64,000 nucleotides of DNA, taken from the NCBI GenBank assembly GCA_913050185.1, contig CAJXBA010000001.1, positions 1 through 64,000 on the forward strand. Reading direction: 5' to 3'. The notes below the pieces were generated by a model that was not told the origin of the DNA, did no database searches, and was given only the letters and a program-made list of their open reading frames with translations. The stretch is from an uncultured Pelagibacteraceae bacterium. Its GTDB lineage: Bacteria > Pseudomonadota > Alphaproteobacteria > Pelagibacterales > Pelagibacteraceae. Each line of letters opens with the position of its first letter. Within the stretch, counting starts at the first letter, position 1. Both the position numbers and the translations under genes were made by a program. Shown here in pieces: positions 40,675 to 47,403 of this stretch.

Positions 40675-40701
40675 TTGTTAATTTTTTTTTTTTGTTATAT
40701 T
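40675..40701 (+). promoter_or_regulatory. Possible sigma-70 promoter before rpmE
   Basis: TTGTTA at 40675-40680 and TATATT at 40696-40701 are separated by 15 bases of mainly T, just upstream of the rpmE start. The spacing is shorter than the usual 16-18. It is the only -10-like box in the suhB-rpmE gap; the T-rich run could also belong to a terminator for the upstream operon. Confidence 0.3.
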
Positions 40702-40714
40702 AAACTATTCCCAT

Positions 40715-40945
40715 ATGAAAAAAAAAATACATCCAGATTATCATAAAATAAAAGTTGTCATGACTGATGGAGTTGATTTTGAAACAAGATCAACCTGGGG
40801 TAAGGAAGGCGATATCTTAAAACTTGATATTGATTCAAAGTCTCATTCGGCTTGGACGGGTGGAGATCAAAAAGTATTAGATAAAGGCAGGGTAAGCAAG
40901 TTTTACAAAAAATTCACTAACTTTAGATCAACAAGCAAAAAATAA
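40715..40945 (+). CDS. rpmE: Ribosomal protein L31
   Basis: Large-subunit protein bridging to the small subunit. It opens with [19 protein letters not shown] and has [20 protein letters not shown] and [20 protein letters not shown], the L31 core. The zinc cysteines of the C+ type are absent (C- type), which is normal in alphaproteobacteria. The 76 residues fit. The trcR gene begins at the last base of its stop codon. Confidence 0.95.
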   Translation: MKKKIHPDYHKIKVVMTDGVDFETRSTWGKEGDILKLDIDSKSHSAWTGGDQKVLDKGRVSKFYKKFTNFRSTSKK

Positions 40946-41523
40946 TGGACAATAAACCCTTTATGCCAAAGGCGACCGCTGTATGGTTGGTCGAAAACAC
41001 CAAGATAAGTTTTAAGCAAATAGCTGATTTTTGTGATCTTCACGAACTTGAGGTAAAAGGTATAGCTGATGGAGATGTGGCTAAAGGAATAAAAGCTTAC
41101 AATCCAATTTTGGCGGGACAATTAACAAGAGAAGAAATTGAAGCTTGTTCTAAAGACAATAATAGATCTCTTGCTTTAAATAAAAAAGACTTAGATATAA
41201 AGTTCCAAAAACAAAAAAAAGGACAAAAATATATTCCATTATCTAAGAGACAAGATAGACCTAATGCTACACTTTGGTTAATAAAAAACTATCCCGACAT
41301 GCCTGATGGACAAATAGGGAAACTTATTGGCATCACAAAAAACACAGTGCATTTAATAAGAAACAATAAATATTGGAATTTTTCCAATTTGGTACCAAAG
41401 GATCCTGTGATCTCTAATCTGTGTACTCAAGTTGATATAAAAAAAGCAGCAGACAAAGCTAGTCGAAGGATTAATAGAATTAAAAAAGAAATAAACAACA
41501 AAAATATAATAATCAAAGATTGA
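40945..41523 (+). CDS. trcR: Cell cycle regulator TrcR (DUF1013)
   Basis: Alphaproteobacteria-specific protein (DUF1013). In Caulobacter the family is reported as a transcriptional cell-cycle factor. The N-terminus is FMPKATAVWLVENTKISFKQ, followed by ADFCDLHELEVKGIADGDVA and YNPILAGQLTREEIEAC. The C-terminal half holds a helix-turn-helix: DRPNATLWLIKNYPDMPDGQ then IGKLIGITKNTVHLIRNNKY, ending in a lysine-rich tail. The 192 residues are normal. It is coupled to rpmE by a one-base overlap and ends with TGA. Confidence 0.9.
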   Translation: MDNKPFMPKATAVWLVENTKISFKQIADFCDLHELEVKGIADGDVAKGIKAYNPILAGQLTREEIEACSKDNNRSLALNKKDLDIKFQKQKKGQKYIPLSKRQDRPNATLWLIKNYPDMPDGQIGKLIGITKNTVHLIRNNKYWNFSNLVPKDPVISNLCTQVDIKKAADKASRRINRIKKEINNKNIIIKD

Positions 41524-41614
41524 CTGTAAAAAACCATGAAAACATGTATACAATATTATTCTAATTCCATCTGGACAATCTTTTTTATTAATGTTAGTTA
41601 GTGCATCTTCAATT

Positions 41615-41628
41615 AGGAGGTAGTTATT
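41615..41628 (+). promoter_or_regulatory. Perfect Shine-Dalgarno and AUU start of rpsU
   Basis: AGGAGG at 41615-41620 is followed five bases later by ATT (41626-41628), which aligns with Met1 of ribosomal protein S21. Upstream in frame is TAG at 41614-41616, and between it and the ATT there are only GAG, GTA and GTT; no ATG, GTG or TTG exists until a far downstream ATG near the end of the gene. The strong ribosome site therefore decides the start. Confidence 0.75.
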
Positions 41629-41820
41629 AAAATAGAAGTTAGAGATAATAATGTTGAACTGGCACTAAGAATTCTAAAGAGAAAACTTCAAAGGGAGGGT
41701 TTTTTTAAAATTCTTAAAACAAAAAGCAATTATGAAAAACCTTCTGAAAAAAGAAAAAGAGAAAAATCAGAGAATATACGAAGGTCGAAAAAGATCCAAA
41801 GAATGCGGAATAATATCTAA
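41626..41820 (+). CDS. rpsU: Ribosomal protein S21, non-canonical AUU start
   Basis: Small-subunit protein near the anti-Shine-Dalgarno end of 16S rRNA, needed for initiation on natural messages. The translation (first residue read as Met) has [50 protein letters not shown] and a basic tail, 64 residues, typical of alphaproteobacterial S21. No standard start codon is available; ATT behind AGGAGG aligns exactly with the family's first residue. The gene ends 41 bases before the initiator tRNA. A start-codon error in the assembly is the main alternative. Confidence 0.85.
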   Translation: MKIEVRDNNVELALRILKRKLQREGFFKILKTKSNYEKPSEKRKREKSENIRRSKKIQRMRNNI

Positions 41821-41861
41821 TTTAGTTTTTTTAATAAAACAGGTATATAATTGAACTTTAT

Positions 41862-41938
<77 letters not shown>

Positions 41939-42411
41939 ATCACACCAACACTTTTTTAATTTAAGCTACCTGTAAAAGTTTTTTGAGCAAACTGTGAACA
42001 CGCCCAAAAGAATTTTGTCTCAAGTTTCTTTTTCTTACCTGCGACAAAATATTTTTTTTCTTTTATTTCCTTAGACAAGATTTGAACACAATCACACCCT
42101 ATATGAACGCGCAATGGAACCTATTGATACTACAGATAATATCCTTCATTCTTATTCTCCTGGCGATGAATATGATTTTATTGAAATTTTTTAATGCGAA
42201 CTTATTTTTATATTTTTTTATTTTTCATATGGACCTTCCTGTTTAGCGGAACTGTGAATTTCTTTTTATGGTAAAGCTTGAAGAAGAAGATGTTCTAGAT
42301 ACAATCTGGTTTCAAAAACAAATGTTAAAAAAAAGATATCAGGATAAAAAACAAGACAGATTTAATTTCAAATTTTTAATATTTTTCAGACTACACAAAT
42401 TTATATCCATA
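41939..42411. other. Low-density intergenic region after tRNA-fMet
   Basis: About 470 bases without a recognised gene between the initiator tRNA and the TauE/SafE permease. It holds three short open frames: one of 52 codons on the minus strand and one of 51 codons on the plus strand (each listed separately), and one of 26 codons (42114-42194, plus). A repeat ATTTTGTC (42012-42019) / GACAAAAT (42043-42050) followed by T-run could be a terminator for the rpsU-tRNA transcript but lies inside the minus-strand frame. No IS, att or phage remnant is visible. Confidence 0.5.
41956..42114 (-). CDS. Hypothetical 52-residue cysteine-containing protein
   Basis: Unrecognised. A TTG start with AGG five bases ahead opens a frame of 52 codons, beginning MRVHIGCDCVQILSKEIKEK and continuing with a lysine-rich middle (KKYFVAGKKKKLETKFF) and the end WACSQFAQKTFTGSLN. 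It has three cysteines, two of them as C-x-C, with mixed charged and aromatic residues that look more like a real protein than the hydrophobic frames nearby. There is no membrane span or signal. A stop lies just upstream, so no longer form exists. It points toward the tRNA and lies downstream of the permease on the same strand. Confidence 0.4.
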   Translation of the reverse strand: MRVHIGCDCVQILSKEIKEKKYFVAGKKKKLETKFFWACSQFAQKTFTGSLN

Positions 42412-42423
42412 TTACACAAATAA
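42268..42423 (+). CDS. Hypothetical 51-residue protein
   Basis: Unrecognised. The frame begins MVKLEEEDVLDTIWFQKQML and continues with basic residues (KKRYQDKKQDRFNFKFLIFF) to end RLHKFISILHK. The acidic head and basic amphipathic tail could form one long helix. No clear ribosome site is seen. It overlaps the 3' end of the permease on the other strand by 12 bases, which is unusual even in this compact genome. Could be spurious. Confidence 0.22.
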   Translation: MVKLEEEDVLDTIWFQKQMLKKRYQDKKQDRFNFKFLIFFRLHKFISILHK

Positions 42424-43158
42424 CTTAATTGCCATTCTGACAGCTACAAATAGTACAAGTCCAGCTGTAACCAAAGCTAATGTACGAGAATGAAATATTT
42501 TTGAATTTAAAAAATTTCCCAACTGCCCGCCTACAAGAACAGCTAATAAAAGAAACCAATAATTTGGTATTTCATTTAGAACTGCATTTTTTGTCAATTG
42601 TCCTATAATTCCTGATAAGGAATTAATTAATATAAATAATGAAGCTGTTATAACTATATGTTTTGGTCTACCTGCTCTTATTAAAAAAAGTATAGGACTT
42701 AAAAAAATTCCTCCTCCAATTCCAACAACACCTGAAATGAATCCTAATACCCCTCCTATTAAAATTGAAATTATTATTGGAATTTTTCTGTAGCTTCCTT
42801 TTTCGTCATCGTAAGATCTAAAATTTAATAACAGTAAGGTGCCAGCAACTACTAAAACCAAAAAAAGCAATATTTCAAACAATCTTTTTTCTATTGGTAA
42901 AGATCCTCCAATAAAAGCTAATGGCGCAGATCCAACCAAATAGGGAATTAACAATTTTAAATTTAAGTTTCCTGCTTTTATATAGTTAAAGCAATTACCA
43001 GATACGACAATGATATTACAGGATAAAGCAATTACGGGGAAAATAAAATAAGGCACATTCCATATTAAGAGAAGTGCTAAATAAGTTGATCCTCCACCAA
43101 AACCAACGCTTGAATATAGTATTGCTGTTATGAAAAATAAAATTGATAATATAATCAT
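42412..43158 (-). CDS. TauE/SafE family permease
   Basis: Membrane protein of the sulfite-exporter TauE/SafE family (anion exporters; substrates such as sulfite or sulfoacetate are known in some members). The family repeats are visible as two halves each starting with a glycine-rich motif: SSVGFGGGSTYLALLL near residue 16 and GVLGFISGVVGIGGGIFLSP near residue 137. About seven to eight membrane spans are predicted by eye across 248 residues. The substrate cannot be assigned. It lies before a GNAT gene with a 20-base gap, co-directional. Confidence 0.88.
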   Translation of the reverse strand: MIILSILFFITAILYSSVGFGGGSTYLALLLIWNVPYFIFPVIALSCNIIVVSGNCFNYIKAGNLNLKLLIPYLVGSAPLAFIGGSLPIEKRLFEILLFLVLVVAGTLLLLNFRSYDDEKGSYRKIPIIISILIGGVLGFISGVVGIGGGIFLSPILFLIRAGRPKHIVITASLFILINSLSGIIGQLTKNAVLNEIPNYWFLLLAVLVGGQLGNFLNSKIFHSRTLALVTAGLVLFVAVRMAIKLFV

Positions 43159-43178
43159 GTTTAATTGACTTGGTCTTC

Positions 43179-43847
43179 TTATTCGAATCTCAATTTTTTT
43201 ATTTGTTTATAATTTTTATCAAAATTGGAAATTTTAAAAAATTTTAAGTAGCCTTTTTTTAATTTTTTCCATTCTTTATCAATTATTGCAAACCAGGCTG
43301 TATCTCTATTTTTTCCTTTAAATACAAACATTTGTCTAAAAACACCTTCAAATTTAAATCCTAATCTTTTTGCAGCATTTTTTGATGCGGAATTTAAATT
43401 ATTACACTTCCACTCATATCTACGATTGCCTAGATTTTCAAAAGCATTTTTCATCATTAGGTACATTGTTTCTGTTCCCTCTACAGTATTTTGTAAAATT
43501 AAAGAATAATTTATATGACCAACTTCTATTGATCCATGTTCTGGTGTTATTCTTAAATAACTTGCCATACCACAAAACTGTTCATATCTTTTTGAATAAA
43601 TTGCATAAAAAAATGGATCTTTGCCTAAACAAAAAGATCTAAGCCATTTTTTAAAACTTCCGTAAGTTCTAAATGGTCCGTAAGGTAAATACATCCAAAT
43701 TTTATTTTTCTTATCTCTTAGAAAATTAACGTATAAATCTTTAGAATGTCTATTAATATCTATTGGTTCAAGAACAGCATACTTGCCTCTCAAGATTTTT
43801 TTTGAGGGTAATTTAGCTTTTTTAAAATTAACCTTATAACTCAGCAT
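43179..43847 (-). CDS. GNAT family N-acetyltransferase (RimJ/RimL-like)
   Basis: Acyl-CoA-dependent N-acyltransferase of the RimJ/RimL-like group. The fold is recognised from KYAVLEPIDINRHSKDLY, the CGMASYLRITPEHGSIEVGH strand-turn, NTVEGTETMYLMMKNAFENL (CoA-binding helix position), RRYEWKCNNLNSASKNAAKR and LGFKFEGVFRQMFVFKGKNR. The RYEWKCNNxNxAS... pattern is typical of proteins acetylating small molecules or protein N-termini. The 222 residues fit. The target is unknown. It lies in the accessory block between permease and M24 protein. Confidence 0.85.
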   Translation of the reverse strand: MLSYKVNFKKAKLPSKKILRGKYAVLEPIDINRHSKDLYVNFLRDKKNKIWMYLPYGPFRTYGSFKKWLRSFCLGKDPFFYAIYSKRYEQFCGMASYLRITPEHGSIEVGHINYSLILQNTVEGTETMYLMMKNAFENLGNRRYEWKCNNLNSASKNAAKRLGFKFEGVFRQMFVFKGKNRDTAWFAIIDKEWKKLKKGYLKFFKISNFDKNYKQIKKLRFE

Positions 43848-43898
43848 TGCGCTACAACAAATCCAGAGCTAAGATAGCTAGAAACTTTTTCATAAAAA

Positions 43899-45050
43899 TT
43901 ATCCTTTAACTAACTCTAATTTTTTTTTTCCTAATCTTTCATTTCCTAATTGTTTAACTAGATATGTCTCTCCCAGATTCATAGCTAATTGATTTTCACT
44001 GTCCATTAAAATCATATGCATAAAAAATACATTTCCAGGTTGGATGATGTATGGGTTTTCGGTGTAAAGCATTGGCCAATCCATCCAATTCGGAGCAAAA
44101 GTTGTTCCGAGTGAATAGCCGCATGCATTCATTCTTGATCTTTTAAAACCTAGTTTATCAAAAGTTTCAGCATGAGTATCAAATACATCTCCAACTTTAT
44201 TTCCTGGTTTCAATTTTTTTTCACAGTTTGACAAAGCTTCTAAACAAGCTTCATGCATTTTAAAGTGTTTCGGATTAGCCTTGCCTATGGGAATGGTTCT
44301 CATCATTGCTGAATGATAGTGTTTAAATGTTCCAGCCCACTCAATTGTTAACTGATCAGGATTAGATAAAATTCTTTTTTCAGATTGATACCTGCAAAGG
44401 AGAGCATTGTGGCCTGATCCAACTATAAATTCATTTGCTGGATAGTCTCCTCCACCTTCGAACACCACCTTTTGCATTTCTGCTAAAATTTTTGCTTCAC
44501 TAACTCCTGGTTTTACAATTTTCCAAACTTCATCCAATGCTTTATCCGCAAGCTCCGCAGCTTTTTTTACATAAACTATTTCTGCCGGTGATTTGACAGT
44601 CCTAAAACATGAAATTAATTCCGATTTGTCATGAAGAGTTGCAAAATTTTTTAGAGAATTATTTAGTTTAATTGCATTTCTTCCTGTTAATCCATAAGCT
44701 TCATACTCGACTCCTAGATTTGATTTTTCCAAACCAAGTTCCAATAAAATATTCTTTAGTTCGTTTGTTGGATTAGATTTATCTTTATCTATCCAAATTC
44801 GGATATCATCAATAATCGAAGTATTCTGAGCTTGCCTTAAATCAGGTGCTCTTGTCAAAAGTACCACATCTCCTTTTGTGGTTAATATTAAACATTGAAA
44901 AAAAACAAAGCCCATTGTGTCATAGCCCGTAAGCCAATACATTGACTCTTGCCTAAACATTAATAAAGCATCTAATCCTTGTTTTTTTAATTCTTGAATA
45001 GTTTTAGATTTACGCTCGGTAAATTCTTTTTTTGTAAAATGAATAGCCAT
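43899..45050 (-). CDS. Creatinase/ectoine-hydrolase-like M24 protein
   Basis: Pita-bread fold protein of the M24 family, 383 residues, with N-terminal creatinase-type domain (ALLMFRQESMYWLTGYDTMG). The usual dimetal ligands are changed: the first Asp is Glu237 in TIEWAGTFKHYHSAMMRT, the second Asp position is Ala248, the His of the GHG motif is Tyr312 in NACGYSLGTTFAP, and the EPG glutamate is Gln in IIQPGNVFF. Members such as creatinase and ectoine hydrolase work without metals in a similar way. I infer a C-N amidohydrolase acting on a small osmolyte or betaine-like compound; the substrate is unproven. Confidence 0.8.
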   Translation of the reverse strand: MAIHFTKKEFTERKSKTIQELKKQGLDALLMFRQESMYWLTGYDTMGFVFFQCLILTTKGDVVLLTRAPDLRQAQNTSIIDDIRIWIDKDKSNPTNELKNILLELGLEKSNLGVEYEAYGLTGRNAIKLNNSLKNFATLHDKSELISCFRTVKSPAEIVYVKKAAELADKALDEVWKIVKPGVSEAKILAEMQKVVFEGGGDYPANEFIVGSGHNALLCRYQSEKRILSNPDQLTIEWAGTFKHYHSAMMRTIPIGKANPKHFKMHEACLEALSNCEKKLKPGNKVGDVFDTHAETFDKLGFKRSRMNACGYSLGTTFAPNWMDWPMLYTENPYIIQPGNVFFMHMILMDSENQLAMNLGETYLVKQLGNERLGKKKLELVKG

Positions 45051-45054
45051 AAAA

Positions 45055-45609
45055 TTATAAAATTATCGCTACTCCAGCAATATATTTATGAAAATAAACA
45101 ATAATGGCAAAGACAATTAGGCCAATAATAACAACCGCGATATCTTTAGTTAAGGTATAATTTGTAGAGTTGTTGGTTGCTAAATTTTTTTTAGAAAAAA
45201 TAATATCAACTAAAGCATACGCTCCAAATGAAGCAAACAATAAGATGGATCGTAAATCCCCATTGGCCAATAGATGAACAAGAGACCAGATTGTTATTCC
45301 AACAAGCATTGGATGTTTAATAAATCTTTTGATGTTTGTTTGCACATTTGCGGCAACTAATAAAATTATAGAAATTGGCATCAGCATTAACGCTATTTGC
45401 CTGCTATAAGGTAAGGGATTCCAGACAGAATAAAAATCTGCACGACTAAATCCATAGATGATGATTAATAATCCAGCTATAGCAATTAATGAGAATAATC
45501 CTCTATATTTGTTCTCATCAAATCGGTTAATTATAATTTTTTTTAGTGGAGAAATTGGAACCAAATGAACACCAAAAAAAACAACAATACCTAATATGAG
45601 CACATTCAT
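45055..45609 (-). CDS. NnrU family membrane protein
   Basis: NnrU-family (PF07298-type) integral membrane protein, originally linked to denitrification gene sets; no denitrification genes occur here. The N-terminus has VFFGVHLVPISPLKKIIINR with the conserved histidine after the first span. Further spans lie at about residues 38-55, 70-86, 105-125 and 155-180. KHPMLVGITIWSLVHLLANG is the family core. The length is 184. It follows the M24 gene by four bases, likely co-transcribed. Function unknown; some relatives are involved in carotenoid or heme-related isomerisation. Confidence 0.8.
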   Translation of the reverse strand: MNVLILGIVVFFGVHLVPISPLKKIIINRFDENKYRGLFSLIAIAGLLIIIYGFSRADFYSVWNPLPYSRQIALMLMPISIILLVAANVQTNIKRFIKHPMLVGITIWSLVHLLANGDLRSILLFASFGAYALVDIIFSKKNLATNNSTNYTLTKDIAVVIIGLIVFAIIVYFHKYIAGVAIIL

Positions 45610-45706
45610 TATTCACCAACCACTTTTCATTTTTTTATAGTACCAAAAAATTTCTATGAAAACTATCTATGAGAATTCCTTATTAAAAAATCAATCTATT
45701 AGTCGC

Positions 45707-46372
45707 TTAACTCATTTTGGCTTTATCAATGGATTGATAAAACATTATAGACAAAGGAATATAAAAAACGATTGTGAGAAGAAAATAGTTCCACTCAACA
45801 ATATTTTTTAACTGATCTGGATATTTAAAAAGAGGATTAACCCATGGAAATCCTATAATTATCAAAACAGTCATAAAGACGATAATTACGTAAAAAATTG
45901 GTAAATAAATATTATTTATTTGTATCTTTTTTTTATATTTTAATAATCTCAATATTTTAATTATGTAGGCATGATTAATATATATATTAGTTATATAAAA
46001 TATTATCGCTAGTCTCCTAGAAATTTCGTAAAATGACCCATCTCTTCCTAACACAAATATATATATGCAAAGAAAGAAATTTGCAGAAAGACCATAGATT
46101 TTTAATTTATTTTTTACATCCTTTAATAAGAAAAAGTTCGATATTTTTATATAAAAAAGGACAGAAATAAACATATAAAGAAAAAAACCCGATCTAAAAA
46201 TCCCAATAGTTTTCTCTTGACGTCCTATTAGACTGACTGAAACCTTGCCATCTATAAATGGAAACGAATGAAGATCATAATGCAATACATGTATTTGAAT
46301 ACAAATAAGTAGTGTAATTACCGGTATTATAAAAAGTAAAATTGAACAAACCGAAATATATTTTCTCATCAT
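45707..46372 (-). CDS. Unknown multi-span membrane protein
   Basis: I do not recognise a family with certainty. The 221-residue protein has about six hydrophobic segments: roughly 9-28, 62-85, 97-112, 122-140, 155-175 and 192-212. A polar stretch after the first span, HSFPFIDGKVSVSLIGRQEK, resembles the loop of Frag1/DRAM-like proteins but not convincingly. No signal peptide other than the first span. It stands alone with spacers of about 100 bases downstream, 38 bases upstream to the small basic protein. Function unknown. Confidence 0.6.
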   Translation of the reverse strand: MMRKYISVCSILLFIIPVITLLICIQIHVLHYDLHSFPFIDGKVSVSLIGRQEKTIGIFRSGFFLYMFISVLFYIKISNFFLLKDVKNKLKIYGLSANFFLCIYIFVLGRDGSFYEISRRLAIIFYITNIYINHAYIIKILRLLKYKKKIQINNIYLPIFYVIIVFMTVLIIIGFPWVNPLFKYPDQLKNIVEWNYFLLTIVFYIPLSIMFYQSIDKAKMS

Positions 46373-46410
46373 TTATGGAGATAATATTTTCTTAGCGGTA
46401 TAAAAAAAAT

Positions 46411-46584
46411 TTAAAAAACAATACGTGGGCATTTACATCGCTGATAAGCAAGTTTTTTTGCATCTTTAAATCCGCGCATATATGCCTCTGCACAACCTTT
46501 CGGTCTTTTAAAACCACGTTTTTTATATAATGCGGTCATCGATGTTAAAGTCGGAACTTTTCTTTTTACTTTCCCTTTTTTCAT
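46411..46584 (-). CDS. Small basic hypothetical protein
   Basis: A 57-residue frame, MKKGKVKRKVPTLTSMTALY then KKRGFKRPKGCAEAYMRGFK and DAKKLAYQRCKCPRIVF. It is rich in lysine and arginine (calculated by eye, nearly a third of residues), with three cysteines, two near the C-terminus as C-K-C. No membrane segment. The composition suggests nucleic-acid binding (inference). It lies 18 bases before the transaldolase on the same strand, consistent with a shared transcript. No homologue is recognised, but the codon-level pattern and composition favour a real gene. Confidence 0.55.
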   Translation of the reverse strand: MKKGKVKRKVPTLTSMTALYKKRGFKRPKGCAEAYMRGFKDAKKLAYQRCKCPRIVF

Positions 46585-46602
46585 AATTTTTACTCTTTCG
46601 AG

Positions 46603-47301
46603 TTATAACTTAAAATGAGATTCTTTGCTATCCAAAAGGAATTTTTTGACAGTATCAATTGTTAACGATTGAAAGGATTTTCCAAACTTTAAAACCTTTT
46701 CAATAACCTTTTCAGGCATGGTTATTATATTGCATCCAATCTGTTTTGCTTGAATGAAATTATAGGGCTCCCTTGTGCTGGCCCATAAAATTTGAACATT
46801 ATTATACTTTTTTGACAATTTTACACATTCTTTAAATATTGGAACAGGATCCTTGCCGACATCTGCCATTCGTCCAGCAAATATTGAAATGATAGACTTT
46901 GTGTTTTTATTTAAATTTTTTATTATTTTTTTTGTTTGTTGAGCTGTATAGACAGCGGTTATGTTCAGCTTTACGTTTCTATGACTTAAATATCTTATTG
47001 CTTTGCCGCTAAATTTTCCTTTAGAATTCGTAACAGGAACTTTAACATATACATTTTTTCCCCATTCTTTTATTTTTAATGCTTGTTTAATCATTTTATC
47101 AGGATCGTCCGCAAACACTTCAAAAGAAATTGGTTTATTTGAACAAACTTTTAATATTTTTTTTGCATAATTTTTATAACTTTTTGCGCCTGCTAAATAC
47201 ATAAGAGTGGGATTGGTTGTAAAACCTTGAACAAAAGAGTTTTTAGCAAATTTTTTGATTATTACATAATCAGCTGTATCACAAAATATTTTAGTTTTCA
47301 T
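46603..47301 (-). CDS. Transaldolase / fructose-6-phosphate aldolase family protein
   Basis: Class I aldolase of the small transaldolase group (TalC/FSA-like; 232 residues versus ~317 for classic transaldolase). The Schiff-base lysine is Lys87 in WGKNVYVKVPVTNSKG. Other motifs are IFCDTADY at the N-terminus, GFTTNPTLMYLAGA, LNITAVYTAQQT and IISIFAGRMADVGKDPVPIF. QILWASTREPYNFIQAKQIG is the phosphate-binding part. It may work with transketolase (encoded elsewhere in the window) in sugar rearrangements; distinguishing transaldolase from fructose-6-phosphate aldolase is not possible here. Confidence 0.85.
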   Translation of the reverse strand: MKTKIFCDTADYVIIKKFAKNSFVQGFTTNPTLMYLAGAKSYKNYAKKILKVCSNKPISFEVFADDPDKMIKQALKIKEWGKNVYVKVPVTNSKGKFSGKAIRYLSHRNVKLNITAVYTAQQTKKIIKNLNKNTKSIISIFAGRMADVGKDPVPIFKECVKLSKKYNNVQILWASTREPYNFIQAKQIGCNIITMPEKVIEKVLKFGKSFQSLTIDTVKKFLLDSKESHFKL

Positions 47302-47403
47302 AATTTTCCTTATATTTGCCTTAGAATAAATTATATTGTGTTAACTTTAAGACCCTTAAATGGATTTATAAAGTGCATACTAAATTTTTTAAGAAAATGT
47401 TTG

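Noticed and set aside
41626..41820. Frameshift or pseudogene in rpsU
   Set aside because: The reading frame is uninterrupted and full length; only the start codon is unusual.
42012..42050. Inverted repeat ATTTTGTC/GACAAAAT with following T-run as a terminator
   Set aside because: The loop is 23 bases and the stem is AT-rich; it also lies inside the candidate minus-strand small gene. Too weak to list alone.
42103..42246. 47-residue hydrophobic frame on the plus strand
   Set aside because: Starts at ATG with no ribosome site, is nearly all Leu/Ile/Phe from AT-rich DNA, and overlaps the more protein-like minus-strand frame.
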